The position numbers and the translations under genes are program-made. From positions 43,568-107,567 of the forward strand of contig JAXDJX010000003.1 in assembly GCA_034667405.1 (NCBI GenBank): 64,000 bases of DNA, written 5' to 3'. Below the pieces are notes generated by a model, which worked only from the letters and a program-made list of their open reading frames with translations, searched no databases and was not told where the DNA came from. Below, piece by piece: positions 8,198-16,593 of the stretch (positions are counted from its first letter, which is position 1; each line of letters starts with the position of its first letter). This DNA comes from JANXVR01 sp034667405. GTDB taxonomy: Bacteria; Actinomycetota; UBA4738; HRBIN12.

Positions 8198-9139
8198 TCA
8201 GTCGGGATCGGCAGGTTCCACGAGCTTCAACAGGCGGGCGAGACTCGCCGTCGCAACGCCGACAACGGTATCGGCTGCACCGTAATACATCCGGATCGAG
8301 TCTCCATCTTGGTCCAGCACCCATCCGCTCGGGAACACGACCCCCGGCACATCGCCACCGCGTTCATAGGGTTCCTTCGGTCCGAACACCCATTCGTCGG
8401 TCCGAGCAAGGACCGTACCCGGGTCGTCCAGGTCGAGTAGCGCGAGGCCCGCGCGGTAGATCGAGCCGGAGGCCGTGACGCGTACGCCGTGGTAGCAGAG
8501 GAGCCACCCCTCATCGGTCCGGAGCGGCGGTGGGCCCAGTCCTACCTTGTTCGCGTCCCACAACCCTCCGGTCCGGGCGTGCAGGAGGATCTGGCCGTCT
8601 CCCCAATACCGCAGGTCGGGACTCCATGAGAGCCACACGTGCGCCGCCAGCCCGGCCATGGTCGGCACCGGACGATGGATGAGCGCCCACCGGTTGCCGA
8701 ACTGGATCGGGAACAGCGCGGCATCCTTGTCTTCCGGAGGCATGAGGACCCCGCGACGCTCGAACGTTACGAAGTCCGTCGTCGTCGCGAGGCACACGAG
8801 CGGTCCACCCTCGGAATAACCGGTATAGACGACGTGGTAGACGTCGTCGATCAACGTGATCCGCGGATCCTCGATGCCCCAGCGCTCCTCGAATCGCGAC
8901 GCGTCCCCTTGGATCCCACGGCGCGGTTCGACGGTCCAGTTCTCGAGACCGTCGGCACTCCTGGCGACGACAAGGTTCGAACGACCGGAACGATCCTCCA
9001 CGCGAGCAAGCAACAACGTCTCGCCATCGAAGATCGTCGCTGCGGGGTTGAAGACGGCATTGACCTTTGGACCTACGTCGGATGGCGTGATGATCGGGTT
9101 GCCGCTGTATCGAATGAACGGATCGTTCGTGTCATCCAC
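8198..9139 (-). CDS. Glycoside hydrolase family 130 protein (beta-mannoside phosphorylase-like)
   Basis: A 313-residue five-bladed beta-propeller enzyme. GH130 hallmarks include VFNPAATIFDGETLLLARVE near the N-terminus, GIEDPRITLIDD (about 90-101) and the KDAALFPIQFGNRWALIHRP block. GH130 enzymes phosphorolyse or hydrolyse beta-mannosidic bonds. Start is GTG at 9139. It is divergent from a second GH130 and sits in the same neighbourhood as a GT4 and an alpha/alpha-toroid protein, arguing for turnover of a mannose-containing glycan. The exact linkage and whether it is a phosphorylase are not decidable by eye. Confidence 0.85.
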   Translation of the reverse strand: MDDTNDPFIRYSGNPIITPSDVGPKVNAVFNPAATIFDGETLLLARVEDRSGRSNLVVARSADGLENWTVEPRRGIQGDASRFEERWGIEDPRITLIDDVYHVVYTGYSEGGPLVCLATTTDFVTFERRGVLMPPEDKDAALFPIQFGNRWALIHRPVPTMAGLAAHVWLSWSPDLRYWGDGQILLHARTGGLWDANKVGLGPPPLRTDEGWLLCYHGVRVTASGSIYRAGLALLDLDDPGTVLARTDEWVFGPKEPYERGGDVPGVVFPSGWVLDQDGDSIRMYYGAADTVVGVATASLARLLKLVEPADPD

Positions 9140-9140
9140 C

Positions 9141-9220
9141 GGATATCTCCACCTTCGGTTCGCTTAAGACCACGGATATCTTCGTCGAAATGTGAGGAAC
9201 CGCGGATATCGTCCGGTATC
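9141..9220. promoter_or_regulatory. GGATATC repeats in the divergent GH130 promoter
   Basis: Three copies of GGATATC (9141-9147, 9174-9180, 9204-9210) and a related GGTATC (9215-9220) fill the 109-bp gap between divergent GH130 genes. The spacings of 33 and 30 bp are close to whole helical turns. This may be a shared operator; no regulator gene lies beside it. The heptamer also occurs elsewhere in this GC-rich window, so chance or genome-wide enrichment is possible. Confidence 0.35.
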
Positions 9221-9248
9221 CTCGCGCATCAAGAAGCCAGGAATGCTT

Positions 9249-10256
9249 ATGCCCGCCACCACTTCCATCCGCGCGACGCGGCTGCTGGACCGGCCCGTCG
9301 TCGAAGCGGGCTCCGCCCCCGGGTATGAACCTATCTTCAATGCCGGCCTGTTGTTCCATGATGGCCTCTACCATCTGTTCGCTCGCGGCGTGCGCCAGGG
9401 GTACCGACTGAACCCAACGGATGGTCCGAAGTTCATCGACTACGTCTCCGACGTGCTCGTGTTCGACTCCCCCGACGGGATCGATTACACCTTCCGTTAC
9501 GTGCTGGCCAGCGCGGGGCTTGGCGGAATCCAAGCCCTGGAGGATCCGCGCGTGCAATGGGTCCGCAACGGTGACGGCAAAGACCACCTGGTCATGACCT
9601 TCACCAACCTCCCCAGCGACCCCTCGGAACCATGGCGGATCGGGGCGCACAGCCTCACCTACGCTCCTGAGGCGCACCGGTTCGTGCTCGAGGGTGAGGG
9701 CGCCCGGCTCATCGGGCCGGACGGGATCGCCAACAAGGATGCGGTGTTGTTCAACCTCGCGGATGGCCGCGTGGCGCTCCTGCATCGGATCCACCCGAGC
9801 ATCCAGGTGGCCACGTTCGATTCGCTCGACCATCTGTGGGACGCCGACACCGCGTACTGGGACACCCATATGGCCGAACTCGACCGGCACACGATCATCA
9901 CTCCCTCGCGGGGCGCGTACGCGGTCGGCGCCGGAGCTCCCCCGGTGGCAACGGGGGCCGGGCTCCTCCTGTTCTTCCACGAACGTCGGGCCGACGGCGC
10001 CTACACCGTGAATGTTGCGCTGCTCGATCCTCTGACAGGCCTGCCGATCGCCCGTCTGTACGAACCGGTCCTTGAGCCCGAACTGGACTGGGAGCGGACC
10101 GGAGACGTGGACAACGTTGTCTTCGTGCAGGGCGCGCACCGCCGCGGCGAAGACGAGATCTACCTGACCTACGGCGCGGCGGATCGCAGCGTCGGCGCAG
10201 CGGTCATCTCGCAACGTCAGCTCTTGGCGGCGCTGGCTGCCGTTCGCGCCGCCTGA
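9249..10256 (+). CDS. Second glycoside hydrolase family 130 protein
   Basis: A 335-residue beta-propeller protein with GH130 features: FNAGLLFHDGLYHLFARGV at about 24-42, ALEDPRVQWV and NKDAVLFNLADGRVALLHRI in the middle, and VFVQGAHRRGEDEIYLTYGAAD near the end. I start at ATG 9249 because AGGA lies six bases upstream; an in-frame ATG at 9243 is the alternative. It diverges in sequence from the first copy and so probably has a different linkage preference. Its last 40 bases overlap tail-to-tail with the toroid gene on the other strand. Substrate unknown. Confidence 0.8.
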   Translation: MPATTSIRATRLLDRPVVEAGSAPGYEPIFNAGLLFHDGLYHLFARGVRQGYRLNPTDGPKFIDYVSDVLVFDSPDGIDYTFRYVLASAGLGGIQALEDPRVQWVRNGDGKDHLVMTFTNLPSDPSEPWRIGAHSLTYAPEAHRFVLEGEGARLIGPDGIANKDAVLFNLADGRVALLHRIHPSIQVATFDSLDHLWDADTAYWDTHMAELDRHTIITPSRGAYAVGAGAPPVATGAGLLLFFHERRADGAYTVNVALLDPLTGLPIARLYEPVLEPELDWERTGDVDNVVFVQGAHRRGEDEIYLTYGAADRSVGAAVISQRQLLAALAAVRAA

Positions 10257-11278
10257 ACACCCTTCCCGACGGGCACGAGGAACCGTTGCGCAAGTTGCAG
10301 CGTCACCATCAGCATCAACGTCGATTCGGCGCCCTGGTTGCGGTTGATCCCATCGGCATGCAACCCGTCCGCGCCACCGCCCGTGCTGGGATCGAAGAGG
10401 GCGACGCCGGCATCGTTCTCACCGAGGAACCAACCGACGGAACGCCGCAGCGGCTCCAACCATCCGGCGTCCTTCGTCACTATGAACGCCCGGGCACAGG
10501 CCTCTGCGAACGAGGCAGCCTCGATGGGCTGCTGGTCGAACGCGGGCCTGAGATCGTCGGGGCCGCGCCCACCGGTAGGTGTGAAGCTGAATCGTTCGTG
10601 CCGACGGTCGGTCTCTTCTTCGACGAGCCACGTGAGGAGACGGAGCCCATCGGCCAACAGAGCGTCGTCGTCGAGTGCGGCACCGGTCGCGATGAGCGCC
10701 TCCGGGATCAGCGCGTTCGCGTAGGCGAGACGCGGCTCCGGCCACACCCATTCCGCCCCGGGCACAGGTCTTGGAAGGGTGGCCGCCGCGTCGCGGAGGA
10801 GCTCGATCGCCGCCGCGTCCTCCGAACGAACGGCAAGGACCTCGGCGGCACCGACCGCCGCGTGGGCGATCGCGCGAGGGAACGATGAGCGGAATCCAGC
10901 GGCAGCGGTGAAGCACTCATGGGCGGTCTCGCGGAGGTGCTCGGGTCCCTGGACCGCCGCGATACCGAGACCGAAGATCGCCCGTCCACTCGCGTCGTCC
11001 GACGTCGGATCATCTGTCCACCGCCGGTCGTACCCGAGCCGAAGTCGGAAGCGTCCGCCGCCCTCATGCGCATGAACCAGGAACGCGAGGTAGCGCTCAG
11101 CCAGCCGAGCGGCCCGCGGATCCCAGTGGTCGCGGCACGCGACCGCGAGAGCCCGGCCATTGTCATCTGTGCAGTAGCCGTTAGCGCGCCGTGGGACGGG
11201 GCCAAGGGCATGCTCGAAGATCCCCACGTCGTCGGTGAGGCGTGCGACGTGGTCGAGCGAGGGAGCGGGGAACGTCAA
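10217..11278 (-). CDS. Alpha/alpha-toroid carbohydrate-associated protein of unknown activity
   Basis: A 353-residue, Ala/Arg-rich all-helical protein with periodic aromatic and acidic helices (WDPRAARLAERYLAFLV, ECFTAAAGFRS, FDQQPIEAASFAEACARAF). The pattern resembles alpha/alpha-toroid glycosidase or epimerase folds found beside GT4 and GH130 genes. The open frame reaches 11470, but the upstream part is shadow of the GT4; a TTG at 11278 overlaps the GT4 TGA (TTGA) and starts the conserved-looking LTFPAPSLDHVARLTDD, so I use that. Translationally coupled to the GT4. Function is not recognised; a role in handling the same oligosaccharide is inference. Confidence 0.65.
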   Translation of the reverse strand: MTFPAPSLDHVARLTDDVGIFEHALGPVPRRANGYCTDDNGRALAVACRDHWDPRAARLAERYLAFLVHAHEGGGRFRLRLGYDRRWTDDPTSDDASGRAIFGLGIAAVQGPEHLRETAHECFTAAAGFRSSFPRAIAHAAVGAAEVLAVRSEDAAAIELLRDAAATLPRPVPGAEWVWPEPRLAYANALIPEALIATGAALDDDALLADGLRLLTWLVEEETDRRHERFSFTPTGGRGPDDLRPAFDQQPIEAASFAEACARAFIVTKDAGWLEPLRRSVGWFLGENDAGVALFDPSTGGGADGLHADGINRNQGAESTLMLMVTLQLAQRFLVPVGKGVQAARTAASAAKS

Positions 11279-12402
11279 GCGGCCCGGCCTTCGCTCAAGA
11301 CGCGATGGAGCAGCCGGAGATATTCGCGTCCGACGGCCGGCCAGGTCAGTCGGGCGGCGACCGCGGAGGCCTCGGCGCGCATCGACCGCGCCAGGTCTTC
11401 GTCGGTGAAGAGCCGGCGGAGCGCGCCGGCGATCGCCTCGGGGTCCTCGTGAGGAACGACGATGCCGCATGCCGTCGCGAGGAGTTCGACGGCGTGGGGG
11501 AACGCCGTGGCCACTACCGGCTTGCCTGCGGACACCGCCTCCACCAGAACGCCGGAGCAGATCTGCTCGCGGGATTCGTACGGAAGGAGGATGACGTCGG
11601 CCGCCCGTGCGAGCGCTCGGAGCGACGAACCGTCCAGGTACCGATCCTCGAACACCACCTGGTCGGCGATCCCCAGGTCGACGGCGCTCTTCATCAAACG
11701 TTCGCGATACCCCTCGCCTTCGCGCGCCGCGACCTTGGGATGCGTTTCACCCGCGATGACATACGTCGGTGCGGGGTCGAGGTCGCGGAGGGACGCCATG
11801 GCTTCGATCCCGTACTCGAGTCCCTTCCCGGGACCGATGAGTCCCCACGTGAGCACCGTTGGTTCGGTGCGACGCTCGACCGCTGAGCCTAGGTTCGCGA
11901 CCGCCCCGTGAGGGATCACTTCAACCCGCTCGGGGGTCACATCGTGCACCCGGAGCAGCCGCGACTTGGCGGCTTGCGTCGGAACGACGACCGTTTCGGC
12001 GAGTTCCATGACGCGCTCGAGTACGCGCCACTGATGCGGCGTCGGTTCGGACAAGACGGTGTGCAGCACGACGACCACTGGGATCGGCGCGTCACGGAGG
12101 AATCCGACGACTTCTTCGCCGTCCAAACCCGGATAGATCCCGAATTCATGTTGCAGCACGGCGACGTCGAACGATCGCAATGCCGTCAACGCACGTTCCC
12201 TGGACGCGGGATCACCGAACACCCATTCAGCGGTCACTTCGTGCCGGCGCGGGGGCTGTGGCGATTCCATCACGCGGATCACGCCCGCGGTGCGGCCACT
12301 CTTGCCGGGAGCCGTAGCTTCGACAAGGGATTGTGTGAAGGTCGCCAGACCACATCGCGTAGGAGGATAGGAACTGACGAAGCAGATCTTCAGATGATCC
12401 AT
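11275..12402 (-). CDS. Glycosyltransferase family 4
   Basis: A 375-residue GT-B enzyme starting KICFVSSYPPTRCGLATFTQ, with the acceptor-domain Rossmann fold, a linker, and a donor-binding C-terminal domain containing LTWGLIGPGKGLEYGIEAM and the nucleotide-sugar motif EQICSGVLVEAVSAGKPVVA (E-x7-E type, about residues 288-307). It transfers a sugar from an NDP- or GDP-sugar, most likely a mannosyl-type transfer given the GH130 neighbours. It overlaps the following toroid gene by TTGA, so the two are made together. Cytoplasmic; no membrane segment. Confidence 0.85.
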   Translation of the reverse strand: MDHLKICFVSSYPPTRCGLATFTQSLVEATAPGKSGRTAGVIRVMESPQPPRRHEVTAEWVFGDPASRERALTALRSFDVAVLQHEFGIYPGLDGEEVVGFLRDAPIPVVVVLHTVLSEPTPHQWRVLERVMELAETVVVPTQAAKSRLLRVHDVTPERVEVIPHGAVANLGSAVERRTEPTVLTWGLIGPGKGLEYGIEAMASLRDLDPAPTYVIAGETHPKVAAREGEGYRERLMKSAVDLGIADQVVFEDRYLDGSSLRALARAADVILLPYESREQICSGVLVEAVSAGKPVVATAFPHAVELLATACGIVVPHEDPEAIAGALRRLFTDEDLARSMRAEASAVAARLTWPAVGREYLRLLHRVLSEGRAA

Positions 12403-12706
12403 ACCTATGTGTCTCCTTGGTTCTCGATCAGGGATAACACACGTCGGGATATAGCGCAGACCGCTTTAGCTCTCCGCGTTCCCACGGACAGGTCCAGATG
12501 TCTTGCGCTGCTGATGTTCCTGGCGGCGCTGAGCGCCTTAGGGCTAGTCAGCCTTTACCCAAACGTCACACCGCGTAAACGGCGCGTTCACATCCCAAGA
12601 CGTGAGTTCAGCCGAACCGATCGCAGCGCGGCTTCTGTCGCAGTGTAACCGCGAGGCCAGTAACAACGCACTACGTCGATTGCATGACCGTTCAACATGA
12701 AAGCGT
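12403..12706. other. 304-bp stretch without a gene
   Basis: This gap separates the GT4 start (12402) from the acyl-CoA dehydrogenase stop (12707). It is less GC-rich than the surroundings. The only structure I see is a weak five-base hairpin GGCGC-TGA-GCGCC at 12525-12537. It should hold the promoter of the GT4/toroid unit and the end of the dehydrogenase transcript. No credible small ORF or RNA gene was recognised. Confidence 0.5.
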
Positions 12707-13885
12707 TCAGCCGACCAGCGCCTGGGCCCCTCGCTTCCCGAGCTGATCGGCGATGATGTTCCGCTGGATCTCCGACGTGCCCTCCCAGATCCTGTCGACA
12801 CGTGTTTCACGCCAGAACCGTTCGGCGACGTTCTCGCGCATGTAGCCGCGCCCGCCGAAGATCTGGACGGCCCGGTCCGCCACCCTTCCGACCATCTCGC
12901 TCGCGTAGAGCTTCGCCATCGAGCACTGTGCGTGTTGGAGCTTCACGTCCAGGCCGCGGTCGATGTTCGCACCGAGTTGATACGTCATGAGCCGTGCCGC
13001 CCAGAGTTCGGTTACGGAGTCGGCAAGCATGTGCTGGATCACCTGGAAGTCGAAGATCGGTTCGCCGAACTGCACGCGCTCCTTCGCGAACGCCGTGGCT
13101 TCGTCGATGAGTCGTTCCGCGGCACCACAGCAGCGCGCCGCGATCATCAAGCGCTCGTAGCGGAACCATTCGTAGGTGAAATCCAGACCATCGCCCTCGT
13201 CGCCGACCAGGTGGCTCGCGGGCACGCGAACATCCTCCAGCGCGATCATCGCGTGGGTGTCCGGATAGGTGTGCGTGTACTTGGGATCGCGGATGTGGCG
13301 CACGCCGGGTGAGTCCTTATCGACGAAGAACATCGCATGCGCGCCCTGGGTCGTACCGCCGACGACCTTGGCTTGGAAGAACATGTACGTCGCATGGTTG
13401 TAGGACGTGACGTGCATCTTCTCGCCGTTCAAGACATAGTTGTCGCCGTCACGCTGCGCGGTGGCCTGGATGGCGTCGACGTCGGAGCCGGCTCCGGCCT
13501 CGGTGATCGCGTAACACTCGTGCATCTCGCCGCGAACCGTCGGGAGGATCCATCGGTCCATCTGCATCTTGCTGGCCACACTGGGGGCCCACGCCGGCGG
13601 GGTGTGAACGCACCATCCCAACGCGTTGGTCACGCGACCGATCTGTTCGCTCACCAACACCTGTTGGAACATCGTCATCCCGGAACCACCGAGTTCGGTG
13701 GGCATGTTCATCGCATACAGGCCATGGCCGATGGCTGCGTGGTGGTGCTTCTCGCGGATCTCCTCGGGGATCTGGCCACCGTGTTCCTCGGCGTGCTCCT
13801 CCCACGGGATCAATTCCTCATCCACGAACCTGCGCGCGCGCTGCTGGATGTCTTCGTCCTCGGCGGTCATCGGGTACGTGCTCAT
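12707..13885 (-). CDS. Acyl-CoA dehydrogenase
   Basis: A 392-residue flavoprotein of the acyl-CoA dehydrogenase family with helical N-terminal domain, central beta domain (CYAITEAGAGSDVDAIQATA, about 125-144) and C-terminal helical domain (IFGGRGYMRENVAERFWRE). The catalytic Glu is in RIWEGTSEIQ, the medium-chain type position. I start at ATG 13885, preceded by GGAGGTGG; the in-frame ATG at 13912 has no such site. It follows the cysteine-synthase-like gene by 41 bp. Substrate unknown; with the enoyl-CoA hydratase at 41828 a CoA-thioester route (branched acid or crotonobetaine type) is possible. Confidence 0.88.
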   Translation of the reverse strand: MSTYPMTAEDEDIQQRARRFVDEELIPWEEHAEEHGGQIPEEIREKHHHAAIGHGLYAMNMPTELGGSGMTMFQQVLVSEQIGRVTNALGWCVHTPPAWAPSVASKMQMDRWILPTVRGEMHECYAITEAGAGSDVDAIQATAQRDGDNYVLNGEKMHVTSYNHATYMFFQAKVVGGTTQGAHAMFFVDKDSPGVRHIRDPKYTHTYPDTHAMIALEDVRVPASHLVGDEGDGLDFTYEWFRYERLMIAARCCGAAERLIDEATAFAKERVQFGEPIFDFQVIQHMLADSVTELWAARLMTYQLGANIDRGLDVKLQHAQCSMAKLYASEMVGRVADRAVQIFGGRGYMRENVAERFWRETRVDRIWEGTSEIQRNIIADQLGKRGAQALVG

Positions 13886-13926
13886 CAACGGTCCACCTCC
13901 GCCGGTGAGCATATAGCCGAGTCCTA

Positions 13927-14964
13927 TCAGCCGATGAATTCGAGGCGGTCGCGGTGTTCCGCCAGCCGCGCGATGGTTGAAGCGTCAAGCGTGTGATCGC
14001 GGTCTGGTTCGTCAGCGGGGGGTTTTGTGCCCTCGAGCTCACCGGAGAGGTAGCGCTGTCCGGTATCGGGGATCACGGTCACGATGCGACGGAACTCGGT
14101 GTGCGCGGCGGCGATCTTGTGGGCGGCGCCGACGTTCATCCCGGCGGACGGGCCGCACAGCAAGCCTTCCTCACCGGCGAGGCGGCGAGCTGTTGCCAAC
14201 GCATCCGCCGTACTGACCGTGACGATGCCGTCCATGAGGGCGAGGTCCAGGTTGGCAGGGATGATGCCGTCACCGATCCCTGGAACACCGTGGGTGCCCC
14301 AGCGCTCTTCGCTGATCAGCGGACACTCGGCGGGTTCGACGGCATAGATCTGAACGGTGGGATCGTGGGCCTTGAGCGCCCTGCCCACGCCGGTGATCCA
14401 GCCGCCGGTTCCTTGCGCAGCCACCACGGCATCGATGTCCCCGCCCGACTGCTCCCAGATCTCCTCGCCGCTCGACCGTTGGACATCGGGGTTGTCCGGG
14501 TTCTCGAATTCGCCGGGGAAGAAATATGCGGTGGGGTCCTCCGCGACGATCTCGCGCATCCGGTCGAGCGCCAGGTCGATGTCGGTTCCGGCACCGGGAG
14601 AAAGGACCAGATCGGCGCCGTAGCCTCGGATCATCGTCTGGCGTTCCGGGCTCATGCCCTCGGGCATGACGATGATGCATCGGTAGCCCTTGATGGCCGC
14701 CACCGCGGAGCATGCGATGCCGGCGTTGCCCGTGCTGCATTCGATGATGGTCATGCCGGGTTTGAGATCGCCGCGCGCCTCGGCACGGGCCAGCATGTCG
14801 GCGTAGATCCGGTCCTTGACGCTCCCCGTCGGGCCGTACCACTCGACCTTCGCGAGGATCTCCACGTCGTTCGGCGTGACGCGCTGGAGACGAACCAACG
14901 GCGTCCGCCCGATCGCATCGAGCAGAGATGGCGTCACCCCCCGGTATCTGTCCCAATCCGTCAT
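13927..14964 (-). CDS. Cysteine synthase / fold-type II PLP-dependent enzyme
   Basis: A 345-residue beta-family PLP enzyme with IGRTPLVRL, the Schiff-base lysine in GPTGSVKDR (Lys50 region), the substrate loop ECSTGNAGIACSAVAA and the phosphate-cup AQGTGGWITGVG. Overall this is O-acetylserine sulfhydrylase/cystathionine beta-synthase-like. Strong ribosome site GAGGAGGG lies before the ATG, 13 bp after the IclR stop, so it is probably cotranscribed with that regulator and the acyl-CoA dehydrogenase. The unusual company suggests a catabolic beta-replacement or elimination rather than housekeeping cysteine synthesis; this is inference. Confidence 0.85.
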   Translation of the reverse strand: MTDWDRYRGVTPSLLDAIGRTPLVRLQRVTPNDVEILAKVEWYGPTGSVKDRIYADMLARAEARGDLKPGMTIIECSTGNAGIACSAVAAIKGYRCIIVMPEGMSPERQTMIRGYGADLVLSPGAGTDIDLALDRMREIVAEDPTAYFFPGEFENPDNPDVQRSSGEEIWEQSGGDIDAVVAAQGTGGWITGVGRALKAHDPTVQIYAVEPAECPLISEERWGTHGVPGIGDGIIPANLDLALMDGIVTVSTADALATARRLAGEEGLLCGPSAGMNVGAAHKIAAAHTEFRRIVTVIPDTGQRYLSGELEGTKPPADEPDRDHTLDASTIARLAEHRDRLEFIG

Positions 14965-14977
14965 CGCCGGTCCCTCC

Positions 14978-15775
14978 TCATAGCGCGACGGAGCGGCCGC
15001 GTTCCTTGTAGCCCAGACGCCGGCTGATGGCGCCGGCCGCCTCGATGGTGAAGCGGGCCATCCGCGGCATATCCACCGGCCGCAGGCGGAATGCCGGACC
15101 GGAAACGCTGAGCGCGGCGATGACGTCCCCTTCGGCCGCGCGGATCGGCGCGGCGACCGCGTTGAGTCCTTCTTCGAGCTCTTCGATAGTTTGCGCGTAG
15201 CCCTTGGCTCGGACCTCTTGGAGCGCGATCAGGAGCTTGGCCGGATCCGTGAGCGTGTTCGATGTCGCGCCGTCGAGGTGGTGGGACAGGAGCCGGTCAC
15301 GTTCCTCGGTGGGGAGCCACGCGAGCAGGACCTTGCCGTTGGAGGTCGCGTGCAGCGGCGTGCGTTGGCCCACCCAGTTGACGCTGACGATGCTGCGGGC
15401 GCCGGCGACCTGATCCACGTAGACGACATCGTCGCCCGACAGAACGCCGAGGTTGACGGTCTCGCGCGTCTTGTCGGCGAGGGATTCCAACATCGGACGG
15501 GCGGTGCGCACCACGTCCATGTTCCCGATGGCGGCGCCGGCCAGGCTCACCAACCCGTACCCGATGCGGTACTTGTCCGTAACGGGATCGCGCTCCAGGA
15601 ACCCGTGCTCGGCCAGGGTGGCGAACAGGCGGGAGGCCGTTGCCTTGTGGACCTCGAGTTCGCGGCCGAGTTCGGTCACGCCCATCTCGCCGCGCTCGGC
15701 GATCAGCTCGAGGGCACGAAGGGCGCGTCGGACCGATTGGAGGTTGCCGGTTTCGTCGTTCGCCACGCGCAACAC
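14978..15775 (-). CDS. IclR-family transcriptional regulator
   Basis: A 265-residue regulator with an N-terminal winged helix (about residues 12-75; GVTELGRELEVHKATASRLFATL is the helix-turn-helix) and the IclR effector domain (about 90-250; PLHATSNGKVLLAWL and the LEEGLNAVAAPIR motif). The start is GTG at 15775. IclR proteins often control aromatic or small-acid catabolism and glyoxylate bypass. Here it heads a probable operon with the PLP enzyme and acyl-CoA dehydrogenase, and is divergent from the lipoprotein/soxBDAG cluster, which it might also control. Confidence 0.9.
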   Translation of the reverse strand: MLRVANDETGNLQSVRRALRALELIAERGEMGVTELGRELEVHKATASRLFATLAEHGFLERDPVTDKYRIGYGLVSLAGAAIGNMDVVRTARPMLESLADKTRETVNLGVLSGDDVVYVDQVAGARSIVSVNWVGQRTPLHATSNGKVLLAWLPTEERDRLLSHHLDGATSNTLTDPAKLLIALQEVRAKGYAQTIEELEEGLNAVAAPIRAAEGDVIAALSVSGPAFRLRPVDMPRMARFTIEAAGAISRRLGYKERGRSVAL

Positions 15776-15891
15776 CGCTTCTCTGTCCGCAACCAGTCTC
15801 CCGTGACCGTATATGGGCGGCGGGCGCCTGTCGAGTCCGAGTGGCGCCGTCAGCGCTTGCCCCCGAGTCTCGGCGGTTCATAGTCTGGACC

Positions 15892-16593
15892 ATGCGCCTC
15901 CGGATGATGTGCGGGACCGCCCTCTTCGCGACCGCGTTGACTGGTTGCGGGCGCCTCGCATCCTCTTTGACTATGAACGCAGGGACTCAAGGCGCCCCCT
16001 CCCATACGGAACGAGGGGTTGAGGTCATCCTCGAAACGATCGACGGGCCCCTGCGGAATCCCGCGACGATGGCAACCGTCTCTCCGGAGAGCAGCCAGCC
16101 GAACGTGGACCAAAAGACCGCGGTGGACACCGCTTGGAAGCAGCGGGAGCCCAACGTAACCCCGGGAACCATCATCGTCGGCTACGTGAGCTGGGACGGA
16201 ACGCCGGCCTGGTTGGTGTCATTTCAAGGCGGGCAGGTCTGCGTGCCGATGTATGGCGCGCCGGAGGGCTCGGATCCCACGTGTGTGAACTCGAACACGG
16301 TCGTGGTTGACGCAACATCAGGAGACGTCATCCGGGCATTCAGCCACGGCATCCCGGTTCCGTTTCAGATCTCGGGTCGAGTTCTGCCCCACTGCCAACG
16401 CTCGCCGAGATCATCCTGGGAACCGAACCCAGCCGATCCGACTCAGTCACTCCCTCCGCCGCGAGCAACGGCTAGAGGTTGCGGCCTCCGCACCTGCTGC
16501 GTTGACGGTCCGACCGGCCTGCCGGACGCTGAACACCGTGACCGAGCCGCCCGATCGCTACTGGCGCGCCGCCGAACCGAAGGCGGCCTATGA
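15892..16593 (+). CDS. Putative lipoprotein of unknown function
   Basis: From ATG 15892 the 233-residue frame has a lipoprotein signal (MRLRMMCGTALFATALTGCG, lipobox LTGC) and an extracellular-looking region with VDQKTAVDTAWKQREPN and YVSWDGTPAWLVSFQGG, reminiscent of PepSY-like small domains. The last 60 or so residues become Arg/Pro-rich and low in sense, and the frame overlaps the soxB start by 56 bp; the real protein may end near 16380 with a frameshift, or soxB may start later. No family was recognised with certainty. Confidence 0.5.
   Translation: MRLRMMCGTALFATALTGCGRLASSLTMNAGTQGAPSHTERGVEVILETIDGPLRNPATMATVSPESSQPNVDQKTAVDTAWKQREPNVTPGTIIVGYVSWDGTPAWLVSFQGGQVCVPMYGAPEGSDPTCVNSNTVVVDATSGDVIRAFSHGIPVPFQISGRVLPHCQRSPRSSWEPNPADPTQSLPPPRATARGCGLRTCCVDGPTGLPDAEHRDRAARSLLARRRTEGGL

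Noticed and set aside
10217..11470. Longer N-terminus for the toroid protein
   Set aside because: The first 64 codons are Arg/Pro-rich shadow of the GT4 gene; a TTG overlapping the GT4 stop is a better start.
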